A program made the translations under genes and the position numbers. From Clostridium sp. (GTDB lineage Bacteria; Bacillota; Clostridia; Clostridiales; Clostridiaceae), in NCBI RefSeq assembly GCF_021372645.1, contig NZ_JAJFUC010000015.1:62001-126000 (forward strand): DNA of 64,000 nucleotides, written 5' to 3'. The notes beneath the pieces were generated by a model, which was given only the letters and a program-made list of their open reading frames with translations, was not told where the DNA came from and searched no databases. Position 1 is the stretch's first letter. Every line of letters starts with the position of its first letter. This document shows positions 17,077 through 26,107 of this stretch, piece after piece.

Positions 17077-17949
17077 CTAAGATGTCTTAATTTTATTATA
17101 ATATCTTTTATTTGTTTGTTTTTTAAGTTCTTTCTTTCTTTTATCCAAACAAGAATGACAATATTTCTTCCTATTGCCCCCAACTATTTCAACACCGCAT
17201 ACAATACAATTTTTCTTTTTGATTTCTTTTGGTTGTAAATCTCTAATATAATTTCGCATATATCCAGTTAGACTCTTACAAAAATATTTTATAATATAAT
17301 TGTCTTCTGACCATCCATCAACTATCACATTTGCATCCCAACCATATTTTTTCTCATATTCTTCTATAGGAATATAGTTATCAAATATTTTCTTTATATA
17401 TGTATTTATTAACTTTTTATATTGGTCAAATTTGATATTATATTTCTTACTAATACTTTGTTCTTTTAAAATCTCTGCTTCTTTTAATGCTTGCTCAATG
17501 TTATTTTTAACTTCCTGATAATCAACATTATCTAAATTTCCATCAGTTTTCATAATCTTAGTAATTTTGAAATATTCTTTTTTTGGTTTCAATAAAAAAT
17601 TATAATAATTTTTATCATAATAAACATCTTTATCTACTAAATATCCATACATATTATTTATATGTACTCTAATATAATCAATAGGTTTTAACTTTTGATT
17701 TTTATAAAAACTCCTACAAACAGTAAATTCAATACATTTATATTTATTAAATAAATCAATCAAATCTATTCTGTTATCTAATAACTGTTCATTAATCTCA
17801 TATTTGTAATACTTTTTATATTTATGTAATGAAAATTTACTATTCCATAAAGTATCTAAAAACCTATTCAAAACAATATCTTTATCATCTGATTCTTTAT
17901 ATTCTTCAAGTATTTGGTTTAAAAACAAATATATCCTCCTATATTTCAA
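17077..17949 (-). CDS. Hypothetical protein with C-terminal zinc finger, 290 aa
   Basis: Lys/Tyr-rich, with a C-terminal zinc-finger-like segment (CIVCGVEI ... KKYCHSCLDKRKK). It overlaps the end of the RNA polymerase second exon by 11 nt, so it is translationally coupled to it. It may be an accessory factor of the polymerase, but this is inferred from coupling only. Confidence 0.6.
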   Translation of the reverse strand: MKYRRIYLFLNQILEEYKESDDKDIVLNRFLDTLWNSKFSLHKYKKYYKYEINEQLLDNRIDLIDLFNKYKCIEFTVCRSFYKNQKLKPIDYIRVHINNMYGYLVDKDVYYDKNYYNFLLKPKKEYFKITKIMKTDGNLDNVDYQEVKNNIEQALKEAEILKEQSISKKYNIKFDQYKKLINTYIKKIFDNYIPIEEYEKKYGWDANVIVDGWSEDNYIIKYFCKSLTGYMRNYIRDLQPKEIKKKNCIVCGVEIVGGNRKKYCHSCLDKRKKELKKQTNKRYYNKIKTS

Positions 17950-18613
17950 TTAATTTATAATATTTACCTAAAAATTCATATGTATCATTATCTACTTCCT
18001 GAACTTCTTCAATCTTACATTGTTTTTTATCAGGTGAATTATTCTTTAGATTTTTTAACATAATATCACTAAATAATGACCAACATAAAACTTTATCCTC
18101 ACTAATAGACCTATATGCTACTTTGATACAATAATTTGCTAACAATTCTCGATCTAAATTAATTTCATTTAACTTGTTTTTGTATTTATCAAACAATATA
18201 TCAAATTCTTTATTATCATCCTCTTTTTTCTCATCTAACAAGTTCTTTAAATCAAATTTAAATTGATCATAAATATATTTTATTTTTTTAATAATGTGTT
18301 TATTAGATAAATCTAAATCTCTATTAACTAATAAATGCCCATTATTTATAACTTTTTTATCCCAAACAATATTATGTTTTTCCCAATAACAAATATAATC
18401 ACATAATTCATTAAGCGGAGAAGGGGAACGATAAGCATTATATGGGATTCTATCTTCATTATTATTTTCTTTATTGATCCTGCGTATTTTATTATAGACA
18501 TTTAATTTTTTAGGATAATTATACAAAAGAAAATATGGCAATCTTTTTAAATGTTTACGTAAATTCTTAGTCAGTACCCATCTATAACCAACTTTGATAA
18601 AATCAATTTCTTT
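17939..18613 (-). CDS. YonO-like RNA polymerase, exon 2 (C-terminal ~224 codons)
   Basis: The frame entering this exon reads KEIDFIKVGYRWVLTKN and continues LRKHLKRLPYFLLYNY. It joins in phase with exon 1 (..LLRLYQG) when the group I intron at 18614-19692 is removed, giving a protein of about 859 residues, near the size of SPbeta YonO. Without splicing only a TTG-initiated fragment from 18541 would be made. In QDE-1/YonO-type enzymes the part after the catalytic DxDGD loop contributes the bridge-helix/trigger-loop region, so loss of splicing would give an inactive enzyme. Junction coordinates are my best estimate. Confidence 0.7.
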   Translation of the reverse strand, partial: KEIDFIKVGYRWVLTKNLRKHLKRLPYFLLYNYPKKLNVYNKIRRINKENNNEDRIPYNAYRSPSPLNELCDYICYWEKHNIVWDKKVINNGHLLVNRDLDLSNKHIIKKIKYIYDQFKFDLKNLLDEKKEDDNKEFDILFDKYKNKLNEINLDRELLANYCIKVAYRSISEDKVLCWSLFSDIMLKNLKNNSPDKKQCKIEEVQEVDNDTYEFLGKYYKLIEI

Positions 18614-19692
18614 CCTTTATACCCTCGGTTTCCCGATATTTATTAGGGGAGTAGACCATATCATTACCCACTAAGGGCAATCGGCACTTCGGAATAAGGA
18701 GTTTCACCTTAAACCTACTTCCTTACGGAATGGTCGTTACACTTTACTTTTAAATAAAAGTCTTAGCACGGGATTATCATATTATTTATATTATATTAAT
18801 AACATTAATTTATACTACAACATGTTTCCAACGATTATTATATTTTAATTGATAAGCATATGATTTTGGAATATTATATTCATCTTCAATTTGTTGAGCA
18901 GTATATCCATTTTTAAGTTTTAATTTTACTTCATAAATTAATTCCTCGGTATATTTTGAAGTTGGTTGTTTAGAACCTTGATTAGCAACTCTACATTTAT
19001 TTTTAGTTTCTTCTGAAATAGTCTTACCAGTTAATGATTTACTCAAATTCTGTCTATGTTCTTCTGTTTTTATATATCCCTTATGAGATTCAGACATTTT
19101 ATTTTTTGTTTCTTTAGAAAATTTTTTACCTATCATATTAATACGATTCTTTTCTCCAATAGTCTTTTTTGCTTCCTCAGAAAGTTTATGCCCTAATGTT
19201 CCTTCTCCACCAAGTGTTTGATTATATCCATTGTTATAAGCATCATATAAAGAAATATAATGTTTTTCTAATTCGTTAATATTATCATTTCTATTACATA
19301 TATGTAAAATTTCAAATTTAAAATTTTGTTCACCATATTTATTAAAAGACCTTTGTAAATGTTTATTATTATGAGTGCCATTTCTTAATAAACATCTATG
19401 ATGAATCATTCTATCATAAAATCTTTCTTCTGTTTTTCCAATATAAACTTTATTATTTATAAGATTTTTAATCATATAAATACCAAAATCATCCATATTT
19501 TATCCTCCTTCCTTGTATAATTCTTTTCTATTTATTTAATCAATTATATAATATAAATAACTTAGATTTTCCCCGTTAGCTAATTCATTACCCATCATTT
19601 CCTATGGGACACTAAACGCTGAATTAACACCCTAGATTTCTAGGTTCACCGATTTTTCTCTATATATTACTATATAGAGGGGCAATACATTT
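18614..19692 (-). other. Group I intron inside the RNA polymerase gene
   Basis: The intron core is readable on the minus strand. The P element (GCTAACGGGGAAAATC) is at ~19580-19565 and Q (AATCCCGTGCTAAG) at ~18776-18763, giving P4 ACGGG/CCCGT. R (GTAACGACCA) is at ~18740-18731 and S (GATATGGTCTAC) at ~18662-18651, giving P7 GACCA/TGGTC. The proposed 5' splice site follows U19693 (CAGGGU), which can pair with GCCC downstream through a U-G wobble; the 3' end is omega-G at 18614. The endonuclease ORF lies between P and Q, in a peripheral loop. Splicing restores the polymerase frame. Confidence 0.85.
18810..19496 (-). CDS. Intron-encoded GIY-YIG homing endonuclease
   Basis: 228 residues. N-terminal GIY-YIG nuclease domain (GIYMIKNLINNKVYIGKT, with catalytic R in ERFYDRM and a downstream LEKHYISLYD Glu helix), then NUMOD3-like repeats (LSEEAKKTIGEKNR, FSKETKNKMSESHKG, ISEETKNKCRVANQG) and a helix-turn-helix end (YTAQQIEDEYNIPKSYAYQL). 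This order is that of I-TevI/I-BmoI-type intron endonucleases, which move the intron into intronless alleles. Confidence 0.9.
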   Translation of the reverse strand: MDDFGIYMIKNLINNKVYIGKTEERFYDRMIHHRCLLRNGTHNNKHLQRSFNKYGEQNFKFEILHICNRNDNINELEKHYISLYDAYNNGYNQTLGGEGTLGHKLSEEAKKTIGEKNRINMIGKKFSKETKNKMSESHKGYIKTEEHRQNLSKSLTGKTISEETKNKCRVANQGSKQPTSKYTEELIYEVKLKLKNGYTAQQIEDEYNIPKSYAYQLKYNNRWKHVVV

Positions 19693-21597
19693 ACCCTGAT
19701 ATAACCTTAATAAACTAACTTTATCTGCATTAACTTTTTGCCAATATTCATCTTCAGTATGTTGATTTAAAATACTAGTTGCCACATTAGTAATTTCACC
19801 AATTCTATTATCTCTACTATTACATTCATAATTAATAATATTTTCCTGATTATATTTAACCGCATTAGATGATTTTTTATCATCAATGTCTACAACTATT
19901 GGTTTATTAATTTTAGAAGATACAATCAATGGGTCGTAACACAAATAAAAACTATCACCGTCAGCATCACAACCTCCTTGCTGTGGCATTGTCAAATCAT
20001 ACATATTTATCATACAAATATCTTGATCTTTAAAAAATGATAAATATTTTTTAGTTAAATTATTATGTACAATATTAATTTTATTCACTTCAGAAGGATC
20101 AACTAAAGGGCTTCTAAAAGATAAACATTCCCCTAGTGGGATAGTATCACAATAAAACTCTCCTGAATCCAAACATCCTATAACTTCTTTTCCAGCACAA
20201 TATTCTAGATATCCAATTATATCTCCAATTACTGTATGATAAAATCCTTTTGTATAAATCTTGCCATATTTCATTTGAGTAATAGTTTTTTCAAGTTTTC
20301 GTCTTAGCATATTTTTAATACAAGGGTCTTGTAGCATATCATCATTAATTAAAATTGCTTTAGCATATTTACCATTAATAGAATCTTTTTGAGTATTATT
20401 AATACCTAGAAATTTTAAAGTATAAAATTTATCTCCTTTAATAATTTTCTCAATTAAATCAGTAGAATATTTGGCAATTTCAATTATTTTCCCTGAATTA
20501 TTTTCATTAAGAATATTATATTTATTATGTTTATCTTTATACTGCTGAATATATTTATGATTATATAAATCTAAACATTGAAGATATTGGAAATTCATTC
20601 TTGAATATATATTTATATCATTTACATGGTGACTATATTTACTAATACCAATTTTATATTGATAATCACCTATTCTTTTTAAATATTCTTTCCAGGCATT
20701 ATCACCAAATTTGTTTTTAAAAATATCATATGCTTTCCACATACTAACATTCCAAATACAATCAATATCTTCAACCTTATGAGTTTTATTGAATATATCT
20801 GTTATTTCAGTTACACCTATATCTTGATAAAACTCCTTTATAGGTGCTTGAATACTCATGCCTTTCAGAAACGGTAATCTAATTTGGTAAGCAATAGGTA
20901 TATGATTTACATCACAATACTTTGAAAATAATTCACTTATTTCTTTAGTGTGACAACCAAATCCATCAAAAGGAGATAATTTTACATCATGTAAACCTTC
21001 TTCAATTACTCTTTGATTTTTATATATTTTTTTTTCATTAGTATTCTTATCAATATATTCTATATCTTTTTTAATAGCATAACGCACATATTGGTCTGGC
21101 AGAATCTTTGTATATTCATCTACCAAAACAATATTAGGTAATTTTTCTTCTGTAACCAATTGGCAAGCACTAAAAATGAGACAACGATAACTTTCATATT
21201 TTGATATTATACATTTGTCAATATTAATCCCTAATTGACTACGTTCCATCATTTCTTTATAAAAATCTTTATCAATAAAAACTGTAATTCCATCTTTTGC
21301 TTGTGAGTTTGATTTACCGAATCTAAGATAATGAATATCATTATATTTAAAACCATCTCTTAATAATTTTTCTAATTGTGGTTTGCGTTTTTTATTATGT
21401 TTGGCTTGCACAAAAATAAGTTCATTTATTTTATCTGTATCATAACCTCTAGTTAATTTAATCTGATCAAAAAGAGGGGATTCCTGTTGCCTAATTAAAT
21501 ATTGATATTCGTCTTCTTTTTGAATATGTAAATCAAAATCAGCATTTATGATATGGGAAATATTTATTTTAAAAATATCATATAATTTTATTGCCAA
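19693..21597 (-). CDS. YonO-like single-subunit RNA polymerase, exon 1 (635 codons)
   Basis: The C-terminal third carries the double-psi beta-barrel signature of the QDE-1/YonO/crAss-phage polymerase group: GECLSFRSPLVDP, then MINMYDLTMPQQGGCDADGD (DADGD, residues ~544-548, the three metal-binding Asp). This is the cellular beta-prime DFDGD equivalent and resembles the eukaryotic RNA-silencing polymerase pattern G-x2-L-x2-R-x-P plus GGDLDGD. Such phage enzymes transcribe phage (late) genes. The gene is cut by a group I intron just downstream of the active site; reading on gives a stop after ten foreign codons. Confidence 0.8.
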
Positions 21598-21609
21598 ATA
21601 AAAAACTCC

Positions 21610-21864
21610 TTAAATAGATAGTATAAAAACTAAAAACCAAAATGCAATAATACCAACTACTATATTTGCGATTGTATTTGTAACTGGATTAATATTTTGT
21701 TTTGAGTTTAAATGCGTATTTTTATTAGATGTATATTTCTTTCTATTATTATCTCTTAATGCATATGTAAGTCCTCTTGCTATTGATCTATTTAATACAC
21801 TGTAATTCCGAGGTCGCATCATCATGATAAAATATCTCCTTTCTTTTAATCTCTCCCGATCCAC
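21610..21864 (-). CDS. Small membrane protein, 84 aa
   Basis: A basic N-terminus (RERLKERRYF, then RPRNY) and one C-terminal transmembrane segment (IANIVVGIIAFWFLVFILSI). It overlaps the upstream zinc-finger gene; a better-placed start may be the ATG near 21825 behind a GGAGATATT site. Function unknown. Confidence 0.5.
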   Translation of the reverse strand: MDRERLKERRYFIMMMRPRNYSVLNRSIARGLTYALRDNNRKKYTSNKNTHLNSKQNINPVTNTIANIVVGIIAFWFLVFILSI

Positions 21865-22115
21865 TCTCTAAAACAATCATCCATATCACTTCTTAATTCA
21901 GCATAATAATCCTTTTTACATTCCCATGAGCAAAACATATCTTCGGATGGTTCTTCAAAATCCTTTCCGCACTTTTGGCAGAATTTATACAATATAACTT
22001 TCTGTTTACCATATGTATTTATATTACCATTATAATTATTATCATTATTATCAATATTTTTAATAATTTCACGATTTTCATAACTTTTTACATCATTTTC
22101 ATTAACTTTTACCAT
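21846..22115 (-). CDS. Small zinc-finger protein, 89 aa
   Basis: An Asn-rich N-terminus and a C-terminal treble-clef-like zinc finger (FCQKCGKDF ... MFCSWECKKDY). It overlaps both neighbours (14-19 nt), so it belongs to one translationally coupled group. Function unknown. Confidence 0.55.
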   Translation of the reverse strand: MVKVNENDVKSYENREIIKNIDNNDNNYNGNINTYGKQKVILYKFCQKCGKDFEEPSEDMFCSWECKKDYYAELRSDMDDCFREWIGRD

Positions 22116-22428
22116 ATAAACCCTTAGTTTTCCTTTCTTTTCTAACAGTAATTTCTAACACTTCATTCGTTTCATAAAACAATAATTTGCTCAGATTAAG
22201 TCCACAAATATAGAAGGACTCCACTCTCTGTTCATCCATAGCGATTGTTAATCGTCCATCTTCTTCAAACAATAAATTACCGCATTTTGCAACTCTAACA
22301 TAAACCAACGGTCTCAATTGTGAATCGAAAATATCATTTAATATTTTGCTTATATTAGTTGTACCGGCTTCGGTATGTATTATAAATTCACCATCATCAT
22401 TCATATCAAGTTTTCCGAAAAATTCCAT
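22102..22428 (-). CDS. Hypothetical protein, 108 aa
   Basis: A beta-rich protein without recognised family. It lies ~225 nt downstream of a TAATATAAATAT promoter-like motif at 22653-22673 and heads the small coupled group that continues to 21610. The 240-nt leader between (22429-22670) has no gene; it holds GC-richer segments (CTCCGGGG..GGAG) that may fold. Confidence 0.55.
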   Translation of the reverse strand: MEFFGKLDMNDDGEFIIHTEAGTTNISKILNDIFDSQLRPLVYVRVAKCGNLLFEEDGRLTIAMDEQRVESFYICGLNLSKLLFYETNEVLEITVRKERKTKGLYGKS

Positions 22429-22652
22429 ATAAATAAATCCTCCTTAATTATCTTTTAATTTTTGGTTGTTAAAATTTGTGGTTAATCCCATAAAAAAGTA
22501 GGGTAATTTTTATTGTATTTATAAGAAAATTTGCCTCCAGAATCATCGAAAAGGTATCAGGGAATGTAACTATACCCCGGAGATAATTTAGAGCGTTTTT
22601 AGAGGGTATTTTATTATTAAATTGATATAAACTTATGTATGTAGTTTTTAAG

Positions 22653-22673
22653 TATATTTATATTACTATTTTA
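22653..22673 (-). promoter_or_regulatory. Conserved TTAAAATA-N-TAATATAAATAT element
   Basis: Reads TTAAAATA-G-TAATATAAATAT on the minus strand at the end of the 109-aa gene, upstream of the 22102-22428 gene. It is one of at least eight close copies in the window and a candidate phage-specific promoter. Confidence 0.5.
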
Positions 22674-23000
22674 ATCAGTTTTAGATTTAACTTTCTTTTG
22701 TCTTGCTTGTTGCATCTTTTTCATTTTCTCATCTTTAATTTTCTTTTCTTCCTCAGTTGATTCTTTCTTCTCTCTTGGTGCTCTTGGATATGGAACTAAC
22801 TTTTTATCACAAATATATTCTCTTCCAACCAATTCATCTCCATCCATTTGATCACTAACATGTTTAAATGATTTTGGATATTGTTTACATAGTTTATCAA
22901 GTTTATTAGTCCAAGGTTTTATAAAAGAAATTATTTGTGCATCCTTAGAATCTTCATCAATTCCTATAAGAACATATCTTTCAGATTTTTCTAATGCCAA
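22671..23000 (-). CDS. Hypothetical protein with Lys-rich tail, 109 aa
   Basis: A ~70-residue globular part (YVLIGIDEDSKDAQIISF) and a charged, Lys/Glu-rich C-terminal tail. It starts with TTG at 23000 behind AAAGGAGGAAATAGATAAC, overlapping closely with the end of the 39-aa gene. Family unknown. Confidence 0.55.
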   Translation of the reverse strand: MALEKSERYVLIGIDEDSKDAQIISFIKPWTNKLDKLCKQYPKSFKHVSDQMDGDELVGREYICDKKLVPYPRAPREKKESTEEEKKIKDEKMKKMQQARQKKVKSKTD

Positions 23001-23001
23001 G

Positions 23002-23121
23002 TTATCTATTTCCTCCTTTCTTCAAATTTAATAACTTCAAAAACCGTTTACCGTATGTAGTGAGTCTGCCGTTTAGTACTAGGTAGTTTTTTGAACCTGG
23101 GGCAGTAGGGTAGAATAGCAT
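23002..23121 (-). CDS. Small protein, 39 aa
   Basis: A 39-codon gene (starting MLFYPTAPGSKNYLVL) with a strong AAAAAGGAGGAACACCC site 5' of its ATG. It is the first gene after the sigma-A promoter at 23214-23242 and a leader with no G. Its last codons contain the ribosome-binding site of the next gene, so it may be a leader peptide coupling translation. Confidence 0.6.
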   Translation of the reverse strand: MLFYPTAPGSKNYLVLNGRLTTYGKRFLKLLNLKKGGNR

Positions 23122-23242
23122 AATGGGTGTTCCTCCTTTTTATTGTTGTTTTGTTTGGGTTTTGGGTTGTTTTATTGAGTTATTATATTAGTTTTAGTTT
23201 TTTTATTAGTTATATTATATCAAAAATAAAGGTAAAATGCAA
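23122..23242 (-). promoter_or_regulatory. Sigma-A promoter followed by a G-free leader
   Basis: TTGCAT (23242-23237), a 17-nt spacer and TATAAT (23219-23214) on the minus strand. The ~75-nt transcript leader after the -10 box contains A, C and T but no G before the AAGGAGG site, so it should be unstructured. Confidence 0.7.
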
Positions 23243-23244
23243 GA

Positions 23245-23265
23245 TATATTTATATTAATATTTTA
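23245..23265 (-). promoter_or_regulatory. Conserved TTAAAATA-N-TAATATAAATAT element
   Basis: TTAAAATA-T-TAATATAAATAT on the minus strand directly after the helicase gene and next to the sigma-A promoter at 23214-23242. The small genes downstream may thus be driven from two promoters. Confidence 0.5.
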
Positions 23266-23266
23266 A

Positions 23267-25144
23267 TTAATCTGTTTTAATATCTTTCTCATCAAATATA
23301 TCATAAATAAAATCACTTATTTCCATATCTTTATCCCGATAAAACATTGTAGATGATATGTATAATTCTTTTTCTGCTCTGGTTAAACCTACATAAAACA
23401 ACCTGCGTTCTTCATTAATATTATTAGATTTAGCATGAGGCAACAAACCATCATTTACACCAACAATAAATACTATAGGGAATTCCAATCCTTTTGATTT
23501 GTGAATTGTCATTACTTTTACTTTATCTTCAATATCTGAATTTTTGGAAAAACCTAATAATCCATCTACCTCTTTAAGAAATAAATCAACTGTATTATAT
23601 TTATTTGCTAAATCAACCAAAGTATCCAAATTATCAATTCTTTCACTTTTTATATTCCCATCAACATCTTCTTTTAATATATATTTATCATAATCTAAAT
23701 CTTTCCTAATAATATTAATTAAATCTCCTACTTTATAATTTTTACGTTTTCTAATTTTTAAAATGATATTATTTAATTCACTAATACCTTTCTTATATCT
23801 CCATTCACCACTTCTAGGGAACATCTGCATACCATTAAATAAAGAAATATTATGCCTTTTTGCGTAAGTGGATACCTCATCTAAAAATACCGTTCCTAAA
23901 TATCTATTTGGAGAATTAAATATTTGTTTAAATGCGATATCATTATTAATATCCTGAACTAATCTAAGATAGGAAATCATATCTTTAATTTCTTTTAATT
24001 CATAAAACATAGTTCCACCAATTACTTCATAGGGAATATTATTTTTATATAAACCTTCCTCGATTGCCTGTGCTTGAAAATTTGTTCTTGTTAAAATAGC
24101 AAAATCAGAATAATTGTATTCTTGTGGTTTCAAACTAATGATTTTTTCAGCAATTTTACTTGCTTCTTCAAATTCATCTGAAAAATAAGCAAACGATGGA
24201 TTTATATACTTTGATGCGTTAGCTATAGATTCACAATAATTTTTGTGAGTAGTCTCTTTAGTATTTTCAACTAACTTATTAGATATTTCCACAATATCTT
24301 GTGTACTCCTATAATTAATATTTAAAGGAATTACTTTTGTATCTATCCAATCATTATAAAAATCAATAATATAACTGTTGTTGGCTAAATTCCACTCATA
24401 GATACATTGAAGAGGATCACCGACCACAAATACATTATTATGTTTTTTACCCAACAGTCTAAGAATTTCATATTGTGCCAAATTAGTATCTTGCATTTCA
24501 TCAACCAAAATAAATTTATATCTATCCTGATACTTTTCTCTTTCTGAATCATTACTGGTTAATAATTTATATGTATTAATTAACATATCATCAAAATCCA
24601 TTAATTTTTCATTTCTTTTCATTTCTTCATATTCTTGATATATTCTTCTCATAATATTAATACCATATGGCATTGCAGAGATAGATATTATCTCATCATT
24701 GTAATCTAGTAGATTATTTTTCTGATAAGATATAAATGATAAAATAGCATTAGTAGGGACATCATTTTCATTATTTTCTAAACCTAGAATTTTAACTACA
24801 ATATTATTTACAAACTGTTTTTGTTGCCAGAATTTAATCTTATTGTGATAATATTTATATTTACTTTCTTTAAGTATTTTATTACCTAAAGCATGAAAAG
24901 TTTCTATTGTAACTTTGTTTAAATCTTCACCTATTAAATCAATTAATCTATTTTGCATATTTTCTCTTGCTTTAACACTAAAAGTTATAGCAAGTATGTT
25001 TTTAGGATCAACTTTATATGTATTAATAAGATTTGCTATCCTGTTAGTTAAAACCGAAGTCTTCCCACTTCCTGCGGAAGCCATTACACAACAATTGCCT
25101 TTAAAATGATTAATCGCTTCTATTTGATTTTTATTAAATTCCAA
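23267..25144 (-). CDS. UvrD/Rep/PcrA-type superfamily 1 DNA helicase
   Basis: 625 residues with the ordered SF1A motifs: Walker A MASAGSGKTS (residues 21-30), motif Ia around ITFSVKARENM, motif II VDEMQDTN, motif III VFVVGDPLQCIYEW, motif IV LNINYRSTQ, motif V VMTIHKSKGLEFP and motif VI RRLFYVGLTRAEKELYI. It unwinds DNA 3'-5' and probably serves phage replication, next to the winged-helix replication protein that precedes it. It is somewhat shorter than host PcrA (~720), lacking part of the 2B or C-terminal region. Confidence 0.9.
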   Translation of the reverse strand: MEFNKNQIEAINHFKGNCCVMASAGSGKTSVLTNRIANLINTYKVDPKNILAITFSVKARENMQNRLIDLIGEDLNKVTIETFHALGNKILKESKYKYYHNKIKFWQQKQFVNNIVVKILGLENNENDVPTNAILSFISYQKNNLLDYNDEIISISAMPYGINIMRRIYQEYEEMKRNEKLMDFDDMLINTYKLLTSNDSEREKYQDRYKFILVDEMQDTNLAQYEILRLLGKKHNNVFVVGDPLQCIYEWNLANNSYIIDFYNDWIDTKVIPLNINYRSTQDIVEISNKLVENTKETTHKNYCESIANASKYINPSFAYFSDEFEEASKIAEKIISLKPQEYNYSDFAILTRTNFQAQAIEEGLYKNNIPYEVIGGTMFYELKEIKDMISYLRLVQDINNDIAFKQIFNSPNRYLGTVFLDEVSTYAKRHNISLFNGMQMFPRSGEWRYKKGISELNNIILKIRKRKNYKVGDLINIIRKDLDYDKYILKEDVDGNIKSERIDNLDTLVDLANKYNTVDLFLKEVDGLLGFSKNSDIEDKVKVMTIHKSKGLEFPIVFIVGVNDGLLPHAKSNNINEERRLFYVGLTRAEKELYISSTMFYRDKDMEISDFIYDIFDEKDIKTD

Positions 25145-25151
25145 AACTATT

Positions 25152-25655
25152 TTAATCCTCCTTAAATATACTTACCCATTTAGTTGTTTTAAATAAATCT
25201 ATAAGAGTATTACTTGCATATCTTCCTTTCATAAAAATATAAGGATTCATTGCAATATATGATTGACCTTCTGTTTTACATCGTGCGATTATACCTTTAT
25301 CTTCTAAACTTTTTAATATTTTATATGTGTAACTTGGTTTAAGACCACATTCATCCATAATGTCATCTATAGTAATACAATCCCCATTATCATTTTTTAA
25401 TATCCCAGAAGTATAATTTAAATATTTTAATAAATATGTTACAAACCAACCTTCAGGATTTGTAAGCATTGTACTTAATTTAAGAAGTGGTTTCACAAAT
25501 ATTTTTATAAATTCTTCTTTAGGATTTAATAAAGTATTATTTCCCGCAAACTTATCTTGTTCTTCTCGTCTAATTCTATCTCCTTGATACATAACATTAA
25601 TTAATTCTCCAGATTGAACATCAACAATATTAAATTTTGGTTGTTTATTTCCCAT
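25152..25655 (-). CDS. Winged-helix replication initiator-like protein (RepL-type)
   Basis: 167 residues. A winged helix (DIMDECGLKPSYTYKILKSL, then DKGIIARCK) is followed by the motif YIAMNPYIFMKGR and an LIDLFKTTKW end, as in Firmicute plasmid RepL and related phage replication proteins. It lies just upstream of the helicase gene (7-nt gap) and downstream of two identical 19-bp repeats that could be its binding sites. Confidence 0.65.
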   Translation of the reverse strand: MGNKQPKFNIVDVQSGELINVMYQGDRIRREEQDKFAGNNTLLNPKEEFIKIFVKPLLKLSTMLTNPEGWFVTYLLKYLNYTSGILKNDNGDCITIDDIMDECGLKPSYTYKILKSLEDKGIIARCKTEGQSYIAMNPYIFMKGRYASNTLIDLFKTTKWVSIFKED

Positions 25656-25690
25656 ATTTTACCTCCATAATTATAAAATCAGAATCATTT

Positions 25691-25709
25691 TTCCACAAAT
25701 AGCGGAATT
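25691..25709. repeat. 19-bp repeat, copy 1 (iteron/operator candidate)
   Basis: TTCCACAAATAGCGGAATT, itself with TTCC..GGAA symmetry. An identical copy lies at 25792-25810. The pair brackets the promoter region of the replication initiator-like gene. Confidence 0.6.
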
Positions 25710-25719
25710 CCGATTAAAT

Positions 25720-25740
25720 ATATTTATATTACGATTATAA
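25720..25740 (-). promoter_or_regulatory. Conserved TAATATAAATAT element upstream of replication gene
   Basis: TTATAATC-G-TAATATAAATAT on the minus strand, located between the two 19-bp repeats. It overlaps a TATAAT and could serve as -10 region for the replication gene. Confidence 0.5.
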
Positions 25741-25791
25741 TGAATTGCTTTAAATATCTCGTTTATACTAGTGTGTTTAAGTCTGAAATAA

Positions 25792-25810
25792 TTCCACAAA
25801 TAGCGGAATT
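25792..25810. repeat. 19-bp repeat, copy 2 (iteron/operator candidate)
   Basis: Identical to 25691-25709, same orientation, start to start 101 bp apart. Binding at both sites could loop out or silence the promoter between them. Confidence 0.6.
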
Positions 25811-25927
25811 TTGAACTCAAGGAATCCCTATATATCGGGTCTGGTTGACGGTTTTATATATCTTATCTTCTCACTACCACATCCTCTCATTTAATAATAT
25901 AATTTTCTATATAAATATCCTAATCAT

Positions 25928-25956
25928 ATTATACAAAATAAAAATATAAAAGTCAA
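25928..25956 (-). promoter_or_regulatory. Sigma-A promoter, leftward
   Basis: TTGACT, 17-nt spacer, TATAAT on the minus strand. It is the nearest strong promoter for the replication gene and helicase. The 452-nt gap 25656-26107 holds this promoter, the repeats and a TTGCC..GGCAA inverted repeat near 26085; no gene was found there. Confidence 0.7.
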
Positions 25957-26107
25957 TGGATATATTATTCTAATAAGTTAGACGATATATTTTACTAAAA
26001 GTTCCAATAAAAAATAAAAAAATATATAAACAATAAATTATTATAAAGTGGAAGGTTTTGCGGATGAGCAAAAACTGAACACTTTGCCCGTCTGGCAAGA
26101 CAATAAA

